Shown: one piece after another, positions 1-7,001 of the stretch
Numbering within the stretch: the first letter of the stretch is position 1
How the letters are laid out: every line of letters starts with the position of its first letter
Assembly: GCA_963854815.1 (NCBI GenBank)
Contig: CAWLAN010000046.1
Location: forward strand, 1 to 19,275
Source of the DNA: UBA1146 sp963854815
Lineage (GTDB): Bacteria > Planctomycetota > UBA8108 > UBA1146
Length of the DNA stretch: 19,275 nt
Direction of reading: 5' to 3'
Made by a program: the position numbers and the translations under genes
Notes under the pieces: model-generated
Told to the model about the DNA's origin: nothing
What the model saw: the letters and a program-made list of their open reading frames with translations, nothing else
The model's database searches: none

Positions 1-3000
1 ACCACCGACATCATCGACCCGGGCAGGTATGTCTACGAAATCGAGGCTCTCGCTGACGGTGGGCGCGCGACAAGCGCTCGTGCCAGTTGTGAAGTAACCG
101 ATCCGATCGCCCCTGAAAATCTCGTTTGTTCCGCCGATGTACACAACGTTACCTTCACCTGGAACAACACCGACGCGTACGATCAGATCATCATCGAGTT
201 CGGTCCCGCGGACGGCTCCTCTCCTCCCGTACAGATCGCTCTGATCCCTGGAGGAATGGAGATTTATCAGACAGTGGTAACTGAGGCCGGTGACTACACC
301 GTCTGTGTCCGTGGCGAAAAGTTCAACGGACAAAGTGGAAGAACCTGTTGCACCCTTTCGGTCCCGTTCCCTCTCGGAGCCACCAGTTGCTCCTCACAGG
401 GAACTACCGTTTCTCTCAGTTGGTCCAACGGAGGCGACTATGACACCATCGCTGTTCGCAGAGATGGACTGTTGATCGACACCATATCCGGCGGACTCGA
501 AACCTACACCGACGAACAGGTCCCCTACGGGGACCACGAATATTCCCTGAGAGCGAAACTCCGCCTCGGAGTCACCGCACCGCAAACTTGCGGTCTCAGG
601 GTGCTCGCCTCCCCGGAGAACATGACATGTCGTGGCGAGGCGGATCAAGTCCGCATCACCTGGGATAATCCTGCGACTGCATACACGAACATCGAGGTGC
701 GTCGTGGCGACGATTTGATTGCAACGCTCTCTGGCGATGACACCGAATACGTCGACACGGGAAGATCGCCGGGAGAATACTCCTATTCACTGGCAGGAAC
801 ACACGGTTCTAGCCGTAGTGATTCCAGCGATTGTGAAACGGTCATTCCCGAGCCAGTCAATACCCTCGGAACCAATCTACTCGAGGGAACCAACGCACTG
901 CTGACATGGGCACCTACCGATACTGACGTGGAGTCGGTCGAGATCTTCAGGGATGGATCCGCCATCGCGATCGTTCCTGCAACCTCGACCTCCTACATCG
1001 ATCCGAATTTGGCTCCTGGCACTTACAACTACTGCGTCAGATCGCGCATTGGAGACAACTACAGTACTGATATTTGTAAAGATGCCATCGTGCCGATCCC
1101 ACCCAACAGCATCGCATGTAGCGTCGACTCTGCCATCGCCACCATCATGTGGGGCAACGGTGAAGTTTACGATACCGTGATTCTCAAGAGAGACGGTGGC
1201 ACCATCGTCGAGTTCCTCGACGGAAGTGTGACCAGTTATGTCGATTCGACTCCTGGACCTGGACTTCACATGTACACGGTCTCAGGCAGGATCGGAGATT
1301 TCGTCTCCACCGATCTATCCTGCGTGGTCACCGTACCCTACCCGCCAGCGGATCTGGCTTGCTCTGTCTCCGGCGGGGTCAACTCGGTCCTTACCTGGGT
1401 GAACACCGAACCCTCCACGAGCATCCGTGTCTATCGCGATGGATCCCTGATCGACGAACTCGATCCTGCAAGCGCAGGCTATACCGATGCGGGAGTCGCT
1501 CCGGCGACGTACGAGTACTGCGTGGTCAATGTGTTTGCTCACGGTGACGGCGAGAAGACCAGTGCGTCTACCTGCTGCACCCTGATCGTGCCAGCACCAC
1601 CGAGCGATTTCAGTTGTCTGTCCGTATCTGGAGATGTCGAGTTGGCATGGACCAATAACGACGCCTATGAGGATCTCACCCTTCTCAAGGACGGTGACGT
1701 GATCGCCGTGCTGGCGGGAACCGACAGTTCCTACACCGATGCTGCAGCGGGGCCAGGTAGCCACACCTACACCCTGAGCGGATCGATCGAGGGCAATAGT
1801 TCCTCGACCGTCTCCTGCACAGAGGTTGTCCCGGCCGCCATCAACAACCCGAACGCCACGGCGCTGGCCTCGACGGTTTCGCTCACCTGGAACCACAACG
1901 GACCGGGTGCCGAGGTTGATCTGACTCGTGACGGAGTACCTCTGACCACCCTGCCGATCAGCCAGACCTCCCACGAAGATGCCGGACTGAGCCCAGCTCA
2001 GTACGAGTATTGCTGGACGGTGAGGATCGGAGACGGCACCAGCCCGACGATCTGCAGAACTGTTCGCGTACTGGCGGATCCGACCGACTTCAGTTGTGCT
2101 GCAGTCAGTGGAGAAGTCGATATCACCTGGACCAACAATGATGATTACAGTCAGTTCACGCTGAATCGTGACGGTCAATTACTGGCGATCCTGCCTGGTG
2201 GTGTCAGTTCCTTCCACGATGCCACGGCAGGTGCTGGCAGCCATACCTACGACCTCACTGCCCGCCGAGGGGGCAGGAGCACCAGTGGCACCGTCGACTG
2301 TTCGGTCGACGTGCCGAGCACACCGGTCGACATGGCCTGTTCTGCTCTCGGTTCCACGGTTTCTCTCTCGTGGACGTTGCCGGCGCCCGGAGACGCGGTG
2401 GAACTGAGTCGAAATGGCTCCGTCATCGCAACCCTGGCTGGCGATGCCACTTCCTTCGATGACACCGGTGTAGCAGCGGGTAACTACGATTACTGCCTCG
2501 TCAACACGATCGGCTCTGGAACCAGTGCGACAACCTGTTGTTCCGCGCGAGTCATCGCAGCGCCGAGTGGATTCAGTTGCCTCTCCGTCTCCGGAGATGT
2601 CGAACTCGGCTGGACCAACAACGATGATTACGACACCCTGACCTTGACCAGAGACGGCTCCCTGCTGGCGATCCTTACCGGTGATACCAGTTCATTCACA
2701 GATGCGGCTCAACCCCACGGTAGCCACACCTACGAGCTTTACGCAGAACTCGGAGAGTTGTCCATTTCCGCCACAGCTGCTTGTACGGAAGTCGTCCCCT
2801 CGACGCCGCAAAACTTGAGTTGCACCCTCACCGGAGGAACTCAGGTCAATATGTCGTGGAATCTTCCCGCCACTGGAAGTTCCATCGACTTGTTGCAAAA
2901 CGGCAAACTGATCGGCTCCCTCGGTGGCGCCTCGACCAGCAATACTGAAACTCCTGGTCCTGGATCTTACGAGTACTGCCTGATCGTCCGGATCGGCGAT

Positions 3001-3798
3001 GGGACTGGTCCCACCGTCTGTTGCGACATCGTGGTTCCGGAACCGCTGTCTGGAATTGCCTGTTCGACCTTCGGAGATGGTAACGATCTCTCCTGGACCA
3101 ACGGTGAGACCTACGACATGGTTCAGATCTATCGGGATGGCACGCTGGCAGGAATCGTCGATGGCGATGAGGAGAGCCACACTGACTTCCCGCTCGGGCC
3201 GGGTACTTATGACTACGAAGTGGTGGCCACACTGGCAGGTTCCCAGACCGCTCCGATCGCCTGCTCGGTGACCATCCTGGCACCGCCGGTCAACCTCGCA
3301 TGTACTTTCTTCGGTGCTCCGATCCATCTCGACTGGGAAAATAGCGCCTCCTACGACACGATTCACATCGAACGCAACGGGGTGCTGATTTCTTCGATCT
3401 CGGGTAACGCGACCAGTCAGATCAACGTGGTTCCGGTTGAAGGTACTTACTCGTACCGGATCTGGGGAGAGCACTCCGATGGGATCACCACCTCGACCAG
3501 TTGTTCCGGCTCCGTGAAATCCTTCCTGCGTGGAGATGCGAACTCGGACACCAAATGCGACATCGCAGATGGAATCTGGGTTCTCAGCTGGCTGTTCGTC
3601 GGTGGTCAAGAGCCGACTTGTTTTGATTCTGCGGATTTCGATGATAATGGAATCGTCACAATAGGTGACGCGATGCTGATGATCTTCTACTACCTGAGTG
3701 CTGCAGGAACACCGACCGTTCCACCCTCGGCTCCATTTCCAGAACCAGGGCTGGACACAACGGATGACGTCCTCGACTGTATAGATTCGCCATACTAG
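1..3798 (+). CDS. Giant secreted FN3-like repeat protein with C-terminal dockerin-like module (5' partial)
   Basis: The frame is open from base 1, so the true start and any signal peptide lie upstream; 1265 residues are visible. It contains the end of one repeat, then 14 complete FN3-like repeats of 79-87 residues (bases 106-3516). A typical repeat has an entry Cys, a W in 'LSWTN', an 'RDG' turn, a 'YTD' segment, 'PGxYxY' and a closing Cys before 'VVP'. Residues about 1174-1228 form a dockerin-like pair of EF-hand loops (1179-1190 and 1212-1223, with Asp/Asn at ligand positions), followed by a terminal motif GLDTTDDVLDC. The even number of Cys per repeat and the low Lys content fit an extracellular protein with disulfides. 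Dockerin-like C-termini are common on exported planctomycete proteins. The role is probably adhesion, surface coat or scaffold, and no catalytic motif is visible. An in-frame ATG at 256 lies inside repeat 1 and is not the start. A strong terminator follows the stop. Confidence 0.9.
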   Translation, partial: TTDIIDPGRYVYEIEALADGGRATSARASCEVTDPIAPENLVCSADVHNVTFTWNNTDAYDQIIIEFGPADGSSPPVQIALIPGGMEIYQTVVTEAGDYTVCVRGEKFNGQSGRTCCTLSVPFPLGATSCSSQGTTVSLSWSNGGDYDTIAVRRDGLLIDTISGGLETYTDEQVPYGDHEYSLRAKLRLGVTAPQTCGLRVLASPENMTCRGEADQVRITWDNPATAYTNIEVRRGDDLIATLSGDDTEYVDTGRSPGEYSYSLAGTHGSSRSDSSDCETVIPEPVNTLGTNLLEGTNALLTWAPTDTDVESVEIFRDGSAIAIVPATSTSYIDPNLAPGTYNYCVRSRIGDNYSTDICKDAIVPIPPNSIACSVDSAIATIMWGNGEVYDTVILKRDGGTIVEFLDGSVTSYVDSTPGPGLHMYTVSGRIGDFVSTDLSCVVTVPYPPADLACSVSGGVNSVLTWVNTEPSTSIRVYRDGSLIDELDPASAGYTDAGVAPATYEYCVVNVFAHGDGEKTSASTCCTLIVPAPPSDFSCLSVSGDVELAWTNNDAYEDLTLLKDGDVIAVLAGTDSSYTDAAAGPGSHTYTLSGSIEGNSSSTVSCTEVVPAAINNPNATALASTVSLTWNHNGPGAEVDLTRDGVPLTTLPISQTSHEDAGLSPAQYEYCWTVRIGDGTSPTICRTVRVLADPTDFSCAAVSGEVDITWTNNDDYSQFTLNRDGQLLAILPGGVSSFHDATAGAGSHTYDLTARRGGRSTSGTVDCSVDVPSTPVDMACSALGSTVSLSWTLPAPGDAVELSRNGSVIATLAGDATSFDDTGVAAGNYDYCLVNTIGSGTSATTCCSARVIAAPSGFSCLSVSGDVELGWTNNDDYDTLTLTRDGSLLAILTGDTSSFTDAAQPHGSHTYELYAELGELSISATAACTEVVPSTPQNLSCTLTGGTQVNMSWNLPATGSSIDLLQNGKLIGSLGGASTSNTETPGPGSYEYCLIVRIGDGTGPTVCCDIVVPEPLSGIACSTFGDGNDLSWTNGETYDMVQIYRDGTLAGIVDGDEESHTDFPLGPGTYDYEVVATLAGSQTAPIACSVTILAPPVNLACTFFGAPIHLDWENSASYDTIHIERNGVLISSISGNATSQINVVPVEGTYSYRIWGEHSDGITTSTSCSGSVKSFLRGDANSDTKCDIADGIWVLSWLFVGGQEPTCFDSADFDDNGIVTIGDAMLMIFYYLSAAGTPTVPPSAPFPEPGLDTTDDVLDCIDSPY
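106..3516 (+). repeat. Array of 14 tandem FN3-like repeats (about 240 bp each)
   Basis: Repeat starts, taken from the translated register, are 106, 367, 607, 850, 1096, 1339, 1594, 1834, 2074, 2317, 2557, 2800, 3040 and 3280; the last ends at 3516. Most units are 240-243 bp; unit 1 is 261 bp and unit 6 is 255 bp. Units 7, 9 and 11 are very alike (opening 'FSCxxVSGxVxxxWTNND'), while units 8, 10 and 12 resemble each other ('STVSLSW', 'YxYC'), giving a two-unit period. Repeats are diverged at the DNA level, so this is a protein-level array and not a recent DNA amplification. Confidence 0.9.
3520..3780 (+). other. Dockerin-like paired EF-hand module plus conserved C-terminal Cys motif
   Basis: The segment encodes 'FLRGDANSD', a first 12-residue loop D-A-N-S-D-T-K-C-D-I-A-D, a hydrophobic helix with 'WLFVGG', a Cys in 'EPTC', and a second loop D-F-D-D-N-G-I-V-T-I-G-D. 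A Pro-rich linker and the closing motif GLDTTDDVLDC follow. The same order recurs at the end of the protein encoded at 4768-6921. Type I dockerins bind calcium through such loops. Whether a cohesin partner exists cannot be seen here. Confidence 0.75.
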
Positions 3799-3830
3799 AT
3801 AACTGCGATATACACAACAGGAAAGTTTGC

Positions 3831-3873
3831 CGAACCCCGCGTATTATAATATCACGCGGGGTTCGTTTTTTTT
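3831..3873 (+). terminator. Strong rho-independent terminator after the FN3 repeat gene
   Basis: A perfect 12-bp stem (CGAACCCCGCGT at 3831-3842 with ACGCGGGGTTCG at 3854-3865) encloses an 11-base AT-rich loop and is followed directly by eight T (3866-3873). It starts 32 bases after the TAG stop. It isolates the repeat gene from the small regulator downstream. Confidence 0.93.
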
Positions 3874-4016
3874 CTGCGCGAATACATCGACAAAGTGCAA
3901 GGATGTCGGGGCTGTATCGATGGTGTATGCTAGTGCGAGAGAACACTTTTAATTCGAATCACTCGGTGGTGAAAGACATCCTCGTGAGGCGTGGCAGATC
4001 GACTCAAAACGGCAAT

Positions 4017-4418
4017 ATGAATGGTGTGAACCCCGGCATTGCTCGGGCTTACGGACCGGTTTGTTGCTCTTGCCCGATCCGGCATCGTTGCCAGAAAATC
4101 TGTGATCTGATCGAAAATTTACTGCCGAGCATGGAAAAAGCACGGGTCGACGCGGAGGATATTCCGCGGCTGTTCATGGGAATTCGAACCGTCAATGTCA
4201 TGCTCGACAACATCGAGATGCTGACTCCCCGTCAGAAGAAAGTGGTGCAACTCTATTACCGAGAATCGTTGATGCAGAAGGAAATAGCGGAGAAACTGCA
4301 TGTATCGCAGCAAGCTGTAGCAGACTCCCTGGTGCGTGCCCGCCGTGCCGTGGGGCGTCATTTTGGCGCAAAAGAGATGGCTCGAAATTCACAGCAACCC
4401 TCTCCCTTCAGTACCTGA
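4017..4418 (+). CDS. Small Cys-cluster protein with sigma-70 region 4-type helix-turn-helix
   Basis: 133 residues from ATG 4017. Near the N-terminus is a cluster C16-C17-x-C19-x5-C25-x3-C29 ('VCCSCPIRHRCQKIC'), suitable for zinc or an iron-sulfur cluster, then a helical linker (about 30-68). A sigma region 4-like domain spans about 69-116: 'LTPRQKKVVQLYY', then 'MQKEIAEKLHVSQQAVADSL' as the helix-turn-helix, then basic 'VRARRAVGRHF'. No sigma region 2 is present, so it is unlikely to act as a complete sigma factor; a transcription regulator is more likely. The frame stays open upstream to ATG 3903. I prefer 4017 because a promoter and leader would not fit between the terminator ending at 3873 and 3903, and the upstream residues show no family pattern. 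No convincing ribosome site marks either start. It sits between two surface-protein genes. The domain assignment is firm; the target and ligand are unknown. Confidence 0.82.
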   Translation: MNGVNPGIARAYGPVCCSCPIRHRCQKICDLIENLLPSMEKARVDAEDIPRLFMGIRTVNVMLDNIEMLTPRQKKVVQLYYRESLMQKEIAEKLHVSQQAVADSLVRARRAVGRHFGAKEMARNSQQPSPFST

Positions 4419-4767
4419 TAGGGAAATGTTCCCGGCCTGCCCCTCACTCTTTTGCCCTGATTGACACGATCCTTCTCCCGGATAGAATTCCTGATGGTGA
4501 TGAAATTGGAAAATCTGGCCCCGGGTAGGTCCCTTTTCTGAACTCTGGGATCTCCTCATCAGTCTTCCTTCGACCGTTTTGGTTGTTTTTCATCGCCCGG
4601 ATTCTCTGCAGACTCCGCGACCGATCCCGCATGCTTGGCTGCTGATCGTTCCATCACGTCCCTTTCGGGGATCTGTTCCGGAATGACCCGCCTCTGGACC
4701 TGCCGGATCAGGTGGTTTCGAACCAGGAACGGTGCTCTCCCAGCGAGGCATCGAAGAAAGACGGACC
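4419..4767 (+). other. 349-base gap: promoter and long leader, no gene seen
   Basis: No open frame here looks like protein. A sigma-70-type promoter lies at 4461-4488, so most of the gap (from about 4495) would be the 5' leader of the gene starting at 4768. Two small adjacent hairpins sit at 4698-4713 (ACCTG/CAGGT) and 4713-4725 (TGGTT/AACCA with a TCG loop). I recognise no known riboswitch in the leader. Confidence 0.5.
4461..4488 (+). promoter_or_regulatory. Sigma-70-type promoter, TTGACA-N16-TAGAAT
   Basis: A perfect -35 hexamer TTGACA (4461-4466) and a 5/6 -10 hexamer TAGAAT (4483-4488) are separated by 16 bases. The predicted start near 4495 gives a leader of about 270 bases to ATG 4768. 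It is the best housekeeping-type promoter I see in the window. It would uncouple the second surface gene from the small regulator upstream. Confidence 0.6.
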
Positions 4768-6921
4768 ATGAACTCTTTCCAGACGAATTGCTCTCGTTCG
4801 ACCCAGGGTCGAGGCCGTTCCACAGCGGCTCTTATCGGCACTTGGATTGTGCTTCTGCTTGCGTTTGCGATCCCTTGCAGCAGCCAGGTGATCTGTGATC
4901 CAGTCGATCCCCCCTACGGAACCTGTTTCGTCCAAACCGGTTCCTACCCAGGGGAACTCCCTTTCGCGACGACAGTGATCGATGGTGAGACGAGCGTACT
5001 CGTCTCCGATTACCTCAGCGGGCTCTTCTACAAGTTCCCGATCTCCGCGCTGATTGCATCCAATTCGTTTGCTTGCCCGCTCGGTCCAGCCACCTACCTT
5101 GGCGTGACATGGAACTCCGACGAGGACGTCCTCTACTGGCTCGTCAACGACCAGGGAACACGCTATCTCGTCACCTCCAGTTCTGGAGGCATTCTGATCT
5201 CCCAGACTGCCATCACGGTGCCGGTAGGGGTTCCAACCATCATCGGACTGACCTGGAACCCGGCGACCGGTAACTACTGGACCAACGATGTACAGAATGA
5301 CACCTACCTCGAACTGCTCTCGGACGGAACCTTCACGGGAGCCAGTTTCATCAACCCCGAGGCGGTCGCCGGCGGAGCAGGAGCCTTCGGTCTGGGTCTG
5401 ACCTCGGTACTCGATCCGATCACCGGTGAGTACCTGCTCGACCTTGCGGTCGGACCGCCCTCGGCTCAGAGAACCAGTCGAGTCGTCAGGGTCGATGAAA
5501 CAGGTGCCCAAGAGGGTCTTTTCTTCCCGCTGGCAAGCATCAACTCGCTGACCGGTTACATCACCGGAATCGCCTGGACCGAAAATGGCAGTTGGGGCGG
5601 GCCAAGTGATTTCATCGTCGATCTGGACAACAATCTCGTCGTCGAGGTGCCGGTTCCCAACCCCAATGCACCATCCATCACGACCTTTGTTTGCACAGCA
5701 GATGGTGACGACAATGTCACCCTTCAATGGATCAATCCGATCGCCTACTCCAGCATCAACGTCTCCCGTGACGGTGAGTTAATTGCTGAACTGGGACCGG
5801 GCATCGACTTCTTTCTCGATGAGGATCTCGACTCGGGCACTCACACCTATGATTTGAAACCGATCCCCGCCAGTGGCGCCGATCTTCCCGCCGCCACATG
5901 CAGTGTGGTGGTTGGATTCGGGCGATTGCTCGGTTCAACTCCTCATGCCGGCAGTACTCCTGGACCCTCGACGATCATCGAAAGCAGCGGCCAGTTACTG
6001 GTCGCGGACGAATCCGGACTCACTGCCTGGCTGTACCAGAAGGACCTGACGTTCGATGGCAGCATCCCGGGCCCTTTCAGTAACCAGATGACACTGGTCG
6101 GAATGGCCTGGAACTCAACCAACGACACTCTCGCCTGGCTCACTGACAGTGGTGATCTGCGGATCACCGATCTGTCGGGGCTGGAACTATCCGCCGCAAC
6201 GCTTCAGGCTCCTTCAGGTGGACTACTTGGTGAGATCACCTGGTCCCCCTTCCTCGGTAGTTACATCGGAATCGATCGTTCCTCCGTCGAACTCTTCGAC
6301 TTCGACGCAAGTGGAAGCACAGGGAGCCTCATCATGCAGCCTCCCTCGACCGCCACCGGCCGTGTGGCTTTCCTCGGAGGAATCGCCGCCAGAGGTAATT
6401 CGATGAGTCTTGTTATCGACGTGGCACTGGGTTCGGCCCAGCACAATGGCATCGCTCGTGTCGAACGATCGGTCGATGGAACGGCAGTGGGCCTGGGTTT
6501 CGATCTGGCTCCCTCTGCAAACTCGGGCGAGATCGTCAGCCTGAGCAGTTCTGAATCGGGACCCTTCTCGGGACCGGTTTCTTATGTGGTGGGAAGAGAT
6601 TCAGGCATCATCTACCTGCTATCGGCGAACCTCGCCGGAACAGGGTCCGATTTCATCCGCGGCGAGGTCGTCGCTGATGGATCGCTGAACCTGCTCGATG
6701 TGACCCAGATGCTGCTATTGATGTTCGATTCGAACCAGGATCCGAGTGCATGCCCTGACGCCCTCGACGTGAACGATGATGGCCTGTTCAACATCGCCGA
6801 TGCCATTGCTCTGCTGACATACCTGTTCGAGGGCGGTTCGAGCCCGCCCCCCCCGAGCGGAGATTGCGGCCCGGATGACACCATCGACAACCTGACTTGC
6901 CAGCAGTTCGACGGCTGCTAG
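4768..6921 (+). CDS. Secreted protein: duplicated propeller-like halves, central FN3-like repeat, dockerin-like C-terminus
   Basis: 717 residues. The ATG at 4768 is chosen because it gives a clean signal peptide (basic N-region, hydrophobic 'IVLLLAFAI', then 'PCSSQ') and has the purine-rich AAGAAAG about 7 bases upstream. A GTG at 4732 is the alternative. Two similar beta-rich halves (about 69-297 and 402-619) share 'LGVTWNS'/'VGMAWNS', 'LAVGPPSAQ'/'VALGSAQ' and 'FFPLA'/'GFDLA', in the same order and about 333 residues apart. One FN3-like repeat (302-382) of the type in the upstream giant protein lies between them. A dockerin-like module (629-691) and the terminal motif GPDDTIDNLTC close the protein. 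The halves resemble propeller or NHL-like sheets, but no catalytic site is visible. The likely role is a surface or secreted binding protein. It has its own promoter and terminator. Confidence 0.88.
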   Translation: MNSFQTNCSRSTQGRGRSTAALIGTWIVLLLAFAIPCSSQVICDPVDPPYGTCFVQTGSYPGELPFATTVIDGETSVLVSDYLSGLFYKFPISALIASNSFACPLGPATYLGVTWNSDEDVLYWLVNDQGTRYLVTSSSGGILISQTAITVPVGVPTIIGLTWNPATGNYWTNDVQNDTYLELLSDGTFTGASFINPEAVAGGAGAFGLGLTSVLDPITGEYLLDLAVGPPSAQRTSRVVRVDETGAQEGLFFPLASINSLTGYITGIAWTENGSWGGPSDFIVDLDNNLVVEVPVPNPNAPSITTFVCTADGDDNVTLQWINPIAYSSINVSRDGELIAELGPGIDFFLDEDLDSGTHTYDLKPIPASGADLPAATCSVVVGFGRLLGSTPHAGSTPGPSTIIESSGQLLVADESGLTAWLYQKDLTFDGSIPGPFSNQMTLVGMAWNSTNDTLAWLTDSGDLRITDLSGLELSAATLQAPSGGLLGEITWSPFLGSYIGIDRSSVELFDFDASGSTGSLIMQPPSTATGRVAFLGGIAARGNSMSLVIDVALGSAQHNGIARVERSVDGTAVGLGFDLAPSANSGEIVSLSSSESGPFSGPVSYVVGRDSGIIYLLSANLAGTGSDFIRGEVVADGSLNLLDVTQMLLLMFDSNQDPSACPDALDVNDDGLFNIADAIALLTYLFEGGSSPPPPSGDCGPDDTIDNLTCQQFDGC
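4972..6624 (+). repeat. Internal duplication: two about 230-residue halves flanking an FN3-like domain
   Basis: The first copy spans about 4972-5658 and the second about 5971-6624, offset by close to 999 bases. Matching landmarks occur in the same order: 'TVIDG..VLVSD' with 'TIIES..LLVAD', 'LGVTWNS' with 'VGMAWNS', 'IGLTWNP' with 'GEITWSP', 'DLAVGPPSAQ' with 'DVALGSAQ'. The FN3-like spacer occupies 5671-5913. The copies are strongly diverged at the DNA level. Confidence 0.75.
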
Positions 6922-6943
6922 AGGGGAATCGAGGTCACGACAA

Positions 6944-6985
6944 GAACGCCTGCGCCGTCAGTCGACGGCGCAGGCGTTCTTTTTT
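6944..6985 (+). terminator. Strong rho-independent terminator between convergent genes
   Basis: A perfect 16-bp GC-rich stem (6944-6959 with 6964-6979) has the four-base loop AGTC and is followed by six T (6980-6985). It begins 22 bases after the stop of the surface-protein gene and ends 16 bases before the stop of the convergent minus-strand esterase. On the minus strand only a short T run follows, so it should act mainly on plus-strand transcripts. Confidence 0.93.
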
Positions 6986-7001
6986 CATACCTTGTTGCCA
7001 C

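Noticed and set aside
256..258. ATG 256 as the start of the FN3 repeat protein
   Set aside because: The frame is open to base 1 and encodes the end of one repeat and most of another upstream of it, so the start is outside the window.
1315..2178. Minus-strand open frames of up to about 300 codons under the FN3 repeat array
   Set aside because: They mirror the repeat periodicity of the plus-strand gene and show no independent family features.
1..3516. The tandem 240-bp repeats as a CRISPR or noncoding satellite
   Set aside because: The units keep reading frame, diverge freely at synonymous positions and encode a consistent domain, so they are protein repeats.
3881..3931. Promoter from TCGACA (3887) to TATGCT (3926) for the regulator gene
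   Set aside because: The 33-base spacing is far too long. Another promoter for this gene was not found.
4421..4433. Small hairpin GGGAA-ATG-TTCCC just after the regulator gene, as a terminator
   Set aside because: The stem is only 5 bp and no T run follows.
4711..4729. A tRNA T-arm-like string (GGTGG TTTCGAA CCAGG)
   Set aside because: Only three of five stem pairs form and there is no acceptor, D or anticodon arm at the right spacing.
4708..5727. A 339-codon minus-strand open frame opposite the second surface protein
   Set aside because: No recognisable motif; the plus-strand frame has a signal peptide, an FN3-like repeat and a dockerin-like end.
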